Positions 33,297-42,237 of a stretch of 64,000 nucleotides of DNA are shown one piece after another. The DNA comes from Caldifarciminota bacterium (GTDB lineage: Bacteria; Hydrothermota; UBA3072), in the NCBI GenBank assembly GCA_016930175.1, contig JAFGHJ010000023.1:1-64000 (forward strand), read 5' to 3'. The notes under the pieces were generated by a model. It saw only the letters and a list, made by a program, of their open reading frames with translations. It did no database searches and was not told where the DNA came from. The position numbers were made by a program, and so were the translations under genes. Numbering within the stretch: the stretch's first letter is position 1; each line of letters opens with the position of its first letter.

Positions 33297-34692
33297 ATAT
33301 CAGGAACTATTCAAAAAAGGAGAAATCACTCCGACTGGTCTCCTTACTAACTGCCTTAAAAAAATAAATCCGTCTCTTAACGCTTATATAACGGTTACTG
33401 AAGAACTCGCAAGAAAAGGATTGAAGAAAGATTCGAAGGGCAAATTAAGGGGTATACCAATAGCAGTTAAGGATAACATAAATATAAAAGGAGTCCCTAC
33501 AACCTGTGCTTCCAATGTTTTAAAGGGATTTATTCCGCCGTTTTCAGCCACCGTGATTGAGAGAATAGAGAAAAACGGAGGAATTTTTATAGGGAAAACC
33601 AATCTTGATGAATTCGGAATGGGTTCTTCAACCGAGAGATCTTACTATGGACCGACTAAAAACCCTTTTGATGAGACAAAAGTTCCGGGCGGCTCGAGCG
33701 GCGGTTCTGCCGCGGCTGTATCTTCTGGGAGTGCCGTTATTTCACTCGGTTCCGACACAGGCGGTTCGGTGCGCCAGCCCGCCTCTTACTGCGGACTGGT
33801 TGGACTTAAACCGACCTACGGAAGAGTCTCAAGGTATGGGCTCGTTGCTTTTGGGTCTTCTCTTGACCAGATTGGAATTATCGGAAGAAATTCTGTGGAT
33901 GTCGGAATTATGCTCGAAGTTATAGCCGGGTATGACCCGAAGGATTCGACTTCTTCAAAAAAGGAAATCGATGATTACAGCGATTTAAACGAAGTTTCCA
34001 AAAACATAAAGATAGGTATACCCGAGGAGTATTTTAAACATATAGACCCGGGAGTTCACTCGTCTGTTATGGAAATTAAGAGAAGAATCGAAAAAGAAGG
34101 TATATCATTCAAGTCAGTATCCCTGCCGACTACTGGCTATATAATACCAACTTACCAGGTAATTTCATACGCCGAAGCCTCTTCTAACCTCGCGAGATAC
34201 GACGGCGTCAGATACGGCCTTCGAAAAAACGGGGAAAGCTTTCACGATACTATAAGAAAATCCAGGGATGCAGGTTTCCTTCCTGAAGTAAAAAGGAGAA
34301 TCCTTGTGGGTACATTCGTTCTTTCCTCGGAAGCTATTGCCGAATATTATGAAAGAGCCGACCTCATAAGGAGATTAATAACGCAGGAATTCAATGAGGT
34401 TTTTAGAGAAGTAGATTATCTTTTAACTCCCGCAACGCCCACGCCCGCATTCCCTATAGGAGAGCGAACCGATGACCCGATCAGAATGCACGTACCGGAC
34501 CGAATGACTGCCGGAGCCAATTTAGCAGGTCTTCCCGCGGTAGTCGCACCGGCGGGAATGATAGGGAATCTTCCCATAGGTTACCAGATAATCGGAAAAC
34601 CTTTTGATGAGAAAGGAATTCTTTCCATTGTCAGACTCGTAGAAAAAATGGCACCGTTTGAAGGATTTTTAAAGGAAGTCAGAGATGAGTGA
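33280..34692 (+). CDS. gatA: Asp/Glu-tRNA amidotransferase subunit A
   Basis: GatA is the amidase subunit that releases ammonia from glutamine. The 470-residue protein has the amidase-signature triad: Lys in PIAVKDNINIKG, cis-Ser in GSDTGGSVRQPA and the nucleophilic Ser, with the Gly/Ser-rich GGSSGGSAAAVSSG loop. LVGLKPTYGRVSRYGL and LTPATPTPAFPIG are also present. Its length is normal. It overlaps gatC and gatB, giving the common gatCAB order. Confidence 0.96.
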   Translation: MKTIPEYQELFKKGEITPTGLLTNCLKKINPSLNAYITVTEELARKGLKKDSKGKLRGIPIAVKDNINIKGVPTTCASNVLKGFIPPFSATVIERIEKNGGIFIGKTNLDEFGMGSSTERSYYGPTKNPFDETKVPGGSSGGSAAAVSSGSAVISLGSDTGGSVRQPASYCGLVGLKPTYGRVSRYGLVAFGSSLDQIGIIGRNSVDVGIMLEVIAGYDPKDSTSSKKEIDDYSDLNEVSKNIKIGIPEEYFKHIDPGVHSSVMEIKRRIEKEGISFKSVSLPTTGYIIPTYQVISYAEASSNLARYDGVRYGLRKNGESFHDTIRKSRDAGFLPEVKRRILVGTFVLSSEAIAEYYERADLIRRLITQEFNEVFREVDYLLTPATPTPAFPIGERTDDPIRMHVPDRMTAGANLAGLPAVVAPAGMIGNLPIGYQIIGKPFDEKGILSIVRLVEKMAPFEGFLKEVRDE

Positions 34693-36073
34693 ATACAGAC
34701 CAACAATCGGCGTCGAGGTTCACGCTCAGCTCAAAACAGAGACAAAATTATTCTGCGGCTGTCCGGTAGCTTTCGGAGAAGAAGCAAACACTAATGTCTG
34801 CGCTATTTGCCTGGGGCTTCCCGGAGTTCTTCCGTCCCTTAATAAAAAGGCCGTGGAACTCGCTATAAAAGCCGGTCTTGCTTTGAATTGCGAAATACAT
34901 ACGAAATCAATTTTTGCAAGAAAAAATTACTTCTATCCCGATTTACCAAAAGGTTACCAGATTACACAATATAGATTTCCAATCGCAACGGATGGAAAAA
35001 TTTTAGTAGAAGGCAAAGAGATAAGAATTAAAAGGGTGCATCTTGAAGAAGAATCAGCAAAATCGATACACGAAACGGATAAATCCCTTATCGACTACAA
35101 CAGATCCGGTGTGCCTTTAATAGAAATTGTGACGGAACCGGATATAGACTCGCCGGATATGGCGGTCGCTTATCTTAAAACTTTACAGAAAATATTACAA
35201 TTCGAGAGCATTTCTGATGCTGTAATGGCAAGGGCTGAATTCAGGTGCGAACCTAATATTTCGGTAAGTAAAGAAGAAGGAAAACTCGGGACAAGAACAG
35301 AAGTAAAAAACCTAAATTCTTTTAAAGCGGTTAAAAACTCGCTTTCATCTGAAATTAAACGACAAATAGGTATTCTCGAGGCGGGCGAAGTGGTTGAACA
35401 GGCTACGATACATTATTCCGAGGAAACCGGTAAAACGTGGGTGGCTCGTTCAAAAGAGAAATCTTCCGATTACAGATATTTTCCCGAGCCGGACCTGCCG
35501 CCTCTCAATGTGGATAAAAAATGGATAGAGGAAATTAAAGCGACTCTCGGGGAATTACCCGGGAGGAAAAAAGAAAAATATATCTCCCTTGGACTCAGCA
35601 AGGAAGACGCAAAAATAATATCGAGTTCCTCTGCTGCTTCGAGTTTATTTGAAGAAATCTTAAAGTTAGTTAATGAACCCCTGGAAGTAAGCAAATGGAT
35701 TCTTAGAGATTACAGAAGTCTGGGGGGACCTGACATATCCGCAGCCTCTTTTGCCGAGATGATAGAAATGGTTCTAAGTGGTGAAATTTCAAGGAATGCT
35801 GGAGCGGAAGTGCTCGCGGAAATGACTAGGACAAAAAAAGCGCCGAAGCAAATAGTAAAAGAAAAGAATCTTGCCCAAATATCAGATTCAAATGCCTTGG
35901 AGAAAATTGTACGGGAAGTTTTAGATGAGAATCCGGATGAATCAACTCGTTTGAAGAAAGGAGAGAAAAAACTTATCGGATTCTTCGTCGGTCAGGTAAT
36001 GAAGAAAACTAAAGGTAAAGCTGATCCTAAAGAGGTTTCACGGATAATATCCGAGTATGAAAAAAAATATTGA
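34685..36073 (+). CDS. gatB: Asp/Glu-tRNA amidotransferase subunit B
   Basis: GatB phosphorylates the misacylated residue and receives ammonia from GatA. The 462-residue protein has IGVEVHAQLKT, the zinc-site cysteines in FCGCP and CAICLGLPG, NYFYPDLPKGYQI, SLIDYNRSGVPLIEIV and a C-terminal tail domain (GatB/YqeY, about residues 315-462). It overlaps gatA by 8 bases and uvrA by 17. The presence of gatCAB indicates an indirect route to at least Gln-tRNA. Confidence 0.96.
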   Translation: MSEYRPTIGVEVHAQLKTETKLFCGCPVAFGEEANTNVCAICLGLPGVLPSLNKKAVELAIKAGLALNCEIHTKSIFARKNYFYPDLPKGYQITQYRFPIATDGKILVEGKEIRIKRVHLEEESAKSIHETDKSLIDYNRSGVPLIEIVTEPDIDSPDMAVAYLKTLQKILQFESISDAVMARAEFRCEPNISVSKEEGKLGTRTEVKNLNSFKAVKNSLSSEIKRQIGILEAGEVVEQATIHYSEETGKTWVARSKEKSSDYRYFPEPDLPPLNVDKKWIEEIKATLGELPGRKKEKYISLGLSKEDAKIISSSSAASSLFEEILKLVNEPLEVSKWILRDYRSLGGPDISAASFAEMIEMVLSGEISRNAGAEVLAEMTRTKKAPKQIVKEKNLAQISDSNALEKIVREVLDENPDESTRLKKGEKKLIGFFVGQVMKKTKGKADPKEVSRIISEYEKKY

Positions 36074-38822
36074 GATCAAGAAAGCGTCTGTTCACAACTT
36101 AAAAGGAATAGACGTCGATATACCGCGTGACGAGTTGGTGATTATAACCGGCATTTCCGGGTCGGGCAAATCTTCTCTGGCGTTTGATACAATATACGCG
36201 GAAGGACAGAGAAGATATGTCGAATCGCTGTCGGCTTACGCCAGACAGTTCTTAGGTGTTATGGATAAGCCGGAGGTTCAATCTATAACAAACCTGTCCC
36301 CCACAATTTCAATAGAACAGAGAAAACTTTCTCGTAACCCTCGTTCAACCGTGGGTACGGTAACCGAAATATACGATTATCTTCGTGTTCTTTTCGCGAG
36401 AACCGGAACCGCAGAGTGTTACAATTGCGGAAAGGAAATATCTTCTCAGACCGTGGATGAAATTGTTGCTCAAATTTTATCATACCCTAAAGATTCGCAT
36501 CTATACATACTTGCTCCTATTGCCAGAGGGAAAAAGGGTACATTTTCGGCAGAGTTGCGTAGAATTGAGGAAAAAGGATATGTAAGAGTGATAATAGACG
36601 GCGAAATTTTTGATATTGAGAGCGTTCCCGAACTCGATAAAAACAAACCGCATAATATCGAAATAGTCGTAGATAGAATAATGCCAAAAAAAGAAATAAG
36701 AAGCAGAATTGCAGATTCCGTTGAAACCGCTCTTTCAGAAACCGAAGGTATATTAATATTGAGGGATATCGATAAAGACGAGAACAGAATATTCTCCACG
36801 CAATTTGCATGTCCCGACTGCGGAATAAGTTATCCTGAAATTTCTCCGAGGCTATTTTCTTTTAATTCTCCCTACGGAGCCTGTCCGAAGTGTCAGGGCA
36901 TAGGAACCGAGATGGAAATAGACCCGGAGAATATAATCCTTAACGAATCTTTATCGATTCTTGAAGGGGCAATAGCGCCAGTAGGAGAACCCGGAGGGAG
37001 ATTCCTGCGCGAATTAAATGATGTTGCATTTAAATATAATTTGGACTTAAACAACCCCTGGGAAGATATAAATGAAAAAGATAGAAATATAATTTTATAC
37101 GGTGCTGATTACTGGGAGGGAGTGATACCCTATCTGAACAGAAGACACCGCAGTACCGAATCCGATTGGATAAGAAGCGAGATAGAAAAATATATGATCT
37201 TTGCACCCTGCACCGAATGTGGCGGCTCTCGCCTGCGAAAGGAAGCTCTGTCCATAAAAATAAATAATAAAAACATACATGATGTCGCTAAGATGAACAT
37301 TACTCAAGCAAGAAAATTCACGGAAAATATAAAATTCAATGATGAAAGGCAGAAAATTGCTAATGAATTAATAAGAGAGATCCTTCACCGTCTTCGTTTC
37401 TTGGAAGACGTAGGCGTAGATTACCTGACTCTGGAAAGGTCGACTCAAACACTTGCCGGAGGAGAAGCGCAGAGAGTACATCTCGCGACTCAAATCGGCT
37501 CCGGTCTGGTTGGAATTATTTATATCCTCGACGAGCCGACTATTGGTCTGCATGAAAGAGACATACTGAGGCTGATCAAAACTTTGAAATCTCTTAGAGA
37601 TATCGGAAATACTGTAATATTGGTAGAACATGATTTCAAAAGTATCTTATCCGCGGATTGGGTAATAGACCTTGGTCCAGGCGCAGGTGCGAAAGGAGGA
37701 AAAGTCGTATTTACAGGTACCCCGGGGGATTTGAAGAAAAACGGTAAAACTATAACAGGCAAATATCTCTCCGGAAAAGAAAAAATTCCTGTACCTGATA
37801 AGCGAAATAAAAAGAAAAAAGATAAAACCATCAAAATTCTGGGTGCTGAAGGCAACAATCTTAAAAAGCTGGACGTCGAAATACCTCTGAACTGCTTTGT
37901 TTGTATAACGGGTGTTTCGGGTTCAGGGAAAAGTACCCTGCTTATCGATATTTTATACCGGGCGCTCGCGAGAACCTTCCACGGTTCAAGATATCTTCCT
38001 CTTCCTCACGAAAAAATAGAAGGAGTGGAAAATATCGATAAAGTAATAAACATCGACCAGAGTCCCATAGGCAGAACCCCCCGTTCAAATCCTGCGACGT
38101 ATACAGGGGCATTTGATCCGATAAGAGACTTTTACGCCGAACTCCCCGCGTCGAGGGTCAGGGGCTACGACAAGGGAAGATTCTCATTCAATGTAGAGGG
38201 AGGAAGATGTGAAGAATGCAGCGGTCAGGGGCAGAAGAAAATAGAAATGCATTTCCTGTCCGATGTTTACGTTACCTGTAAAGCCTGCAAGGGAAAAAGG
38301 TATAAAAAAGAAACTCTGGAAGTAGAATATAAAGAGAAAAATATAGCGGATGTTCTCGATTTAACGGTATCGGAAGCTCTTTCCTTTTTTTTCGATATTC
38401 CAAATGCGAGGCAAAAGTTAAAACTCCTGCAGGATGTGGGTTTAGGATATATAAAACTCGGTCAGCCCGCGACCACTCTTTCGGGTGGGGAAGCCCAGAG
38501 AATAAAACTGGCAAAAGAACTTTCCAAAGTCGCAACAGGTGATACTCTTTATCTTCTCGACGAACCGACAACCGGTTTGCACGCTCATGATATTCGTTTG
38601 TTGTTAAAAATACTGAGGCGGCTCGTTGATATGGGCAACACGGTCGTTGTTATCGAACATAATCTTGACGTAATAAAATGCGCGGACTGGATTATAGACC
38701 TCGGACCCGAAGGAGGAGCAGAAGGCGGAGAACTTATCGGCGAGGGTACTCCTGAAGAAATCGCGGAAATAAAAAAATCCTATACGGGGAAATTTCTGAA
38801 AGAAATCCTGGAGAAAAATTAA
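36057..38822 (+). CDS. uvrA: excinuclease ABC subunit A
   Basis: UvrA is the damage-sensing ATPase dimer of nucleotide excision repair. The 921-residue protein has two ABC modules with Walker A GISGSGKSS (near residue 33) and GVSGSGKST (near 620), signature sequences LAGGEAQRVHLA and LSGGEAQRIKLA, and Walker B ILDEPTIGLH and LLDEPTTGLH. Zinc-site cysteines appear in CPDCGI, CPKCQG, CTECGG, CEECSG and CKACKG. Its length matches the family (about 940). It follows gatB with a 17-base overlap and ends a repair/translation run that starts with the helicase. Confidence 0.97.
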   Translation: MKKNIEIKKASVHNLKGIDVDIPRDELVIITGISGSGKSSLAFDTIYAEGQRRYVESLSAYARQFLGVMDKPEVQSITNLSPTISIEQRKLSRNPRSTVGTVTEIYDYLRVLFARTGTAECYNCGKEISSQTVDEIVAQILSYPKDSHLYILAPIARGKKGTFSAELRRIEEKGYVRVIIDGEIFDIESVPELDKNKPHNIEIVVDRIMPKKEIRSRIADSVETALSETEGILILRDIDKDENRIFSTQFACPDCGISYPEISPRLFSFNSPYGACPKCQGIGTEMEIDPENIILNESLSILEGAIAPVGEPGGRFLRELNDVAFKYNLDLNNPWEDINEKDRNIILYGADYWEGVIPYLNRRHRSTESDWIRSEIEKYMIFAPCTECGGSRLRKEALSIKINNKNIHDVAKMNITQARKFTENIKFNDERQKIANELIREILHRLRFLEDVGVDYLTLERSTQTLAGGEAQRVHLATQIGSGLVGIIYILDEPTIGLHERDILRLIKTLKSLRDIGNTVILVEHDFKSILSADWVIDLGPGAGAKGGKVVFTGTPGDLKKNGKTITGKYLSGKEKIPVPDKRNKKKKDKTIKILGAEGNNLKKLDVEIPLNCFVCITGVSGSGKSTLLIDILYRALARTFHGSRYLPLPHEKIEGVENIDKVINIDQSPIGRTPRSNPATYTGAFDPIRDFYAELPASRVRGYDKGRFSFNVEGGRCEECSGQGQKKIEMHFLSDVYVTCKACKGKRYKKETLEVEYKEKNIADVLDLTVSEALSFFFDIPNARQKLKLLQDVGLGYIKLGQPATTLSGGEAQRIKLAKELSKVATGDTLYLLDEPTTGLHAHDIRLLLKILRRLVDMGNTVVVIEHNLDVIKCADWIIDLGPEGGAEGGELIGEGTPEEIAEIKKSYTGKFLKEILEKN

Positions 38823-39020
38823 CCACAAAGGCACAAAGAACACAAAGCCCCACTCCCAACTAAATTTTGTATTTATTTAACCACAGAGTGCACAGAGAAA
38901 ACAACTGTTTGTTTAAAACCCAACCCTTCCCAAAAACAAGTAACAACAAATTACACAAATGACACGAATGGTTTAATTTTTCTACTAAATCCCAATCCCT
39001 AAATCCTGAATCCCAATTTT
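38823..39020. repeat. cluster of dispersed intergenic repeats
   Basis: In order: ACCACAAAGGCACAAAGAACACAAAG-like (38822-38847), ACCACAGAGTGCACAGAGA-like (38880-38898), ACAAATTACACAAATGACACGAATG-like (about 38947-38969) and an AATCCC/AATCCT run (about 38987-39016). Each family has copies elsewhere in the window. No gene is supported. Confidence 0.6.
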
Positions 39021-39024
39021 ACCC

Positions 39025-39053
39025 TTGAATATTTACCTGAAAATGCGCATAAT
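39025..39053 (+). promoter_or_regulatory. putative promoter of the M48 protease gene
   Basis: TTGAAT (39025-39030) and CATAAT (39048-39053) are 17 bases apart and 19 bases before the ATG. Confidence 0.4.
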
Positions 39054-39072
39054 TGTAATAACGGAATAAAAA

Positions 39073-41070
39073 ATGAAGTGTCCGAACTGTAAAGAAAGCG
39101 AACTCGCTCCGGTAATGACTAAAAACGGAGTGCTGGTGGATTATTGTCCGAGATGCGAAGGTATATGGCTGGATAGGGGAGAAATTTATTATTTTACAAA
39201 AACTCCTAAGTATCTGCGCTGGAAAATTAAAGACGGACTAAAGAATTCCAGGCTCTCTAAAATTCTAAATCCTCATTCTCATACTCCTCTCGTCGGACTA
39301 CCCTTACGGGGAAACAAAATGGTGATTTACTATTGTCTTAAAACGGGAGGTGTCTGGATAGATAAAGAAGTACTGGATGAATTTCTTAGCGAAAAAAATT
39401 TCTTTATAAAAATCGAAATCGATAAAAATACCTTTCCTTCCGAACTCAAAGCTCCTGTAGGAGCGCCGGTTCATTTGCCAAACCTGGCTCTGACTTCCGG
39501 AGTGACTCTTTTTATCCTTTACGGGCTGCTTTCGCTGATTCTTATTTCGCTGGTAAATCTGGGCTATCTTGACCCGATTATAGCTTTGATTATCGGGGTT
39601 GGCATAGCGTTTGTGCAATTTTTAATCTCTCCTTTCCTGATGGATTTCGTTTTGCGATTTTTATACAAGATGAGATGGAGACCACTGGAAAGGTTACCAG
39701 AAAAATTGCAGACCTTTTTAAAAGATATTTCTCCTAAGCACAATATCAGAGTGCCGAAATTCGGAATAATTTATGACGGTTCACCCAACGCTTTTACCTA
39801 CGGGCATGTTCCCAATGACGCAAGAATAATTATCACTTCGGGGCTTATGGATCTTCTTGGAGAGGATGAACTCGAAGCGGTGGTGGCGCATGAAATCGGT
39901 CACGCCGTACACTGGGATATGCTTGTTATGACTATTGCATACGTTGTACCTTTGATTTTATACTATATTTTTCGCACCTTGATTCGAATAAAAACAAGCG
40001 GAAAAGACAAATCTGCCCCGGTTCGTTACGCAATTGCAATAAGTTCCTATGTTCTTTATTTGATATCCGAGTACATGGTCCTTGGTTTTTCGCGTGTAAG
40101 AGAATATTTTGCCGATAGGTTCGCAGGTAAAAATTGTAATCCTAATAATTTAGCCTCCGCTCTGGTTAAGATAGGATACGGTCTTGCGGGGAAAGGTAAG
40201 AAGAAAGAGCGCAGAAAACCGCAGTTGGAATCGATAAAAGCAATGGGAATATTCGACCCGACTTCAGCCGTCTCTTTGGCAATCTCCTCTTATCATCCCC
40301 GATTTATGGGAAGAGATGTAGATAAAGATACATTAAAAAGCGTCATGCGGTGGGATTTATGGAGTCCCTGGGCAAAGTATTATGAGCTTCACTCGACGCA
40401 TCCTTTAATAGCCAAAAGACTGCTCGCTTTAAGCAGACAGGCGGAAACTAAAGGTGAGTCTCCTTACGTTGTTTTTAACGAGAGACGTCCTGAAAGTTAC
40501 TGGGACGAATTTCTGCTCGATTTCTTAATAGTTTTATTGCCGGTTGTTGCGATTGTCTTAAGTGCGGTGCTCTTTTTTGTAAAACGGGATATTATGTTCC
40601 TTGAATTGGGTGTTTTATTATTGGGTGGAACTTATTTACTTAGAACTTTTTTCTCGTACAATTTTTCCTTCTTCCCCGAGATGAAAATTTCATCGCTTTT
40701 AAAGAAGGTTAAAGTCTCCGGTGTACGTCCTGTACCCTGCAGGATAAAAGGCAAAATTATCGGTAGAGGTGTACCTGGATTAATATGGAGCGAAGATTTC
40801 GTCTTGCAGGATGATACGGGAATAATATTCTTAGATTACCGTCAACCTCTGGGTATCTGGAATTTCTTGTTCGGGCTTTTGAGGGCTAAAAGATACCAGG
40901 GTGAAGAGGTTAAGATAACAGGATGGTACCGCCGTGCCCCGGTTCCTTATATAGAAATAAAAAGCATGGAAACATCAACAGGTAAAAGCACCTGTTATGT
41001 ATTTAGGGTTAAAATTATAGTTGGAATAATACTTACACTTCTTGGCGCAGTTCTTCTTGTTTTAAAATAA
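39073..41070 (+). CDS. membrane M48 metalloprotease with N-terminal zinc ribbon
   Basis: This 665-residue protein starts with a TFIIB-type zinc ribbon (CxxC pairs at Cys3/Cys6 and Cys25/Cys28, CPRCEGIWLDRGE). A second ribbon-like segment has lost its Cys pairs (YYCLKTGGVWIDKE). Two membrane segments follow at about residues 140-205, then the M48 domain (about 215-460) with the zinc motif HEIGH at His273-His277 and the third ligand region REYFADRFAG. Two more membrane segments lie at about 475-525. The C-terminal 120 residues are beta-rich (GKIIGRGVPGLIWSEDFVLQD) and end in a further membrane helix. It is probably an HtpX-like membrane quality-control protease; the ribbon and C-terminal fusion are unusual. 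Confidence 0.85.
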   Translation: MKCPNCKESELAPVMTKNGVLVDYCPRCEGIWLDRGEIYYFTKTPKYLRWKIKDGLKNSRLSKILNPHSHTPLVGLPLRGNKMVIYYCLKTGGVWIDKEVLDEFLSEKNFFIKIEIDKNTFPSELKAPVGAPVHLPNLALTSGVTLFILYGLLSLILISLVNLGYLDPIIALIIGVGIAFVQFLISPFLMDFVLRFLYKMRWRPLERLPEKLQTFLKDISPKHNIRVPKFGIIYDGSPNAFTYGHVPNDARIIITSGLMDLLGEDELEAVVAHEIGHAVHWDMLVMTIAYVVPLILYYIFRTLIRIKTSGKDKSAPVRYAIAISSYVLYLISEYMVLGFSRVREYFADRFAGKNCNPNNLASALVKIGYGLAGKGKKKERRKPQLESIKAMGIFDPTSAVSLAISSYHPRFMGRDVDKDTLKSVMRWDLWSPWAKYYELHSTHPLIAKRLLALSRQAETKGESPYVVFNERRPESYWDEFLLDFLIVLLPVVAIVLSAVLFFVKRDIMFLELGVLLLGGTYLLRTFFSYNFSFFPEMKISSLLKKVKVSGVRPVPCRIKGKIIGRGVPGLIWSEDFVLQDDTGIIFLDYRQPLGIWNFLFGLLRAKRYQGEEVKITGWYRRAPVPYIEIKSMETSTGKSTCYVFRVKIIVGIILTLLGAVLLVLK

Positions 41071-41092
41071 ACAGAACTAAAAAGGAGGTCTT

Positions 41093-42232
41093 ATGAAAAG
41101 ACTTGTATTGGTGTTATTGTTTGCTCTTCCTGCTTTTTTATCGGCTCTTATAATTGATCATACCTGTGTTGATATAACACAAATTCCTGAATCCGCGATA
41201 CTGGCAGCAAAAGATTCTCTTCATATAGCTTACGGCCATACTTCTCACGGAAGGCAAATAGTAACTGAAGGTATGGCGGGACTCGTCGAATTTGCCAATA
41301 ACGGGGGGAAGGGGCTTTCCTTGCCGACGGATATTTTTGCATGGAATAACGGGGGAACAGATGGGGTTCTCGATTTGCACGATTATGCTATGTCCGGAGA
41401 TGTCGGATATTATCCGCAATGGGTTAACGAAACCAGAACCTATCTCGACAATCCGGCAAATTCGGACGTTAATGTTATTATGTGGTCCTGGTGTGGGCAG
41501 GTCGATGGACATTATGCGAGCGGGCATCTCTGGGATTGGTATCTTGAGCCTATGACAGAGTTAGAGGAAGATTATCCGGAGGTGGTATTTATTTATATGA
41601 CAGGGCATGTGGATATATACGACGATGCTAACAATAAAGCAGCAAATGACTCGATAAGGTCATACTGCCAGAATCACGATAAAGTCCTTTTCGATTTTGC
41701 GGATTTTGATCGTCATGATCCGGACGGTACTTATTATGAATTTGTAAACGATAATTGTGACTACTATGATGCGGTAGGCGGTACTTTACTCGGTAACTGG
41801 GCAACAGAATGGCAGAATACTCATACTGAAGGAGTGGACTGGTACGATTGCGGAGCCGCTCATTCTGTATCTTTAAACGCGAATCAGAAAGCATACGGGG
41901 CCTGGTGGATGTGGGCACGCCTTGCTGGGTGGGGACCCGCCGGAATATCCGAGAATCCGGATTCCGATAGCGATTTAAAACTATCTGTTGTTAATGATAT
42001 AAATGTTATATCAGACAATACGATTGAACTCTCCTTTTATATTCCCGAAGATGGTCCAGCGACAATAGAAGCTTATAACATAAGTGGGGCAAAAATCGAT
42101 TTAATCTTAAGAGATAATCTTCCGGCAGGGTCTCATAGTTGCTCTTGGGATAGAAACGGAAAATCAGGAGTTATAATTATAAAGTTAAAACACAGTTCGG
42201 GTATAACTTCGGTTAAATTGAACTGTATTTAA
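41093..42232 (+). CDS. secreted protein of unknown function with C-terminal sorting-type domain
   Basis: This 379-residue protein has a signal peptide (about residues 1-18) and a globular part with the phrases YGHTSHGRQIVTEGM, MWSWCGQVDGHY, IYMTGHVD and HTEGVDWYDCGAAHS. These conserved-looking His, Cys and Asp suggest an enzyme, possibly a hydrolase with an SGNH-like layout, but I do not recognise the family with certainty. From about residue 305 it carries a FlgD-like/T9SS C-terminal domain (STIELSFYIPEDGPATIEAYNISG type, ending in a short basic strand). It is probably exported by the type IX system. AAGGAGG precedes the ATG, 22 bases after the protease gene. Confidence 0.65.
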   Translation: MKRLVLVLLFALPAFLSALIIDHTCVDITQIPESAILAAKDSLHIAYGHTSHGRQIVTEGMAGLVEFANNGGKGLSLPTDIFAWNNGGTDGVLDLHDYAMSGDVGYYPQWVNETRTYLDNPANSDVNVIMWSWCGQVDGHYASGHLWDWYLEPMTELEEDYPEVVFIYMTGHVDIYDDANNKAANDSIRSYCQNHDKVLFDFADFDRHDPDGTYYEFVNDNCDYYDAVGGTLLGNWATEWQNTHTEGVDWYDCGAAHSVSLNANQKAYGAWWMWARLAGWGPAGISENPDSDSDLKLSVVNDINVISDNTIELSFYIPEDGPATIEAYNISGAKIDLILRDNLPAGSHSCSWDRNGKSGVIIIKLKHSSGITSVKLNCI

Positions 42233-42237
42233 AAAAA

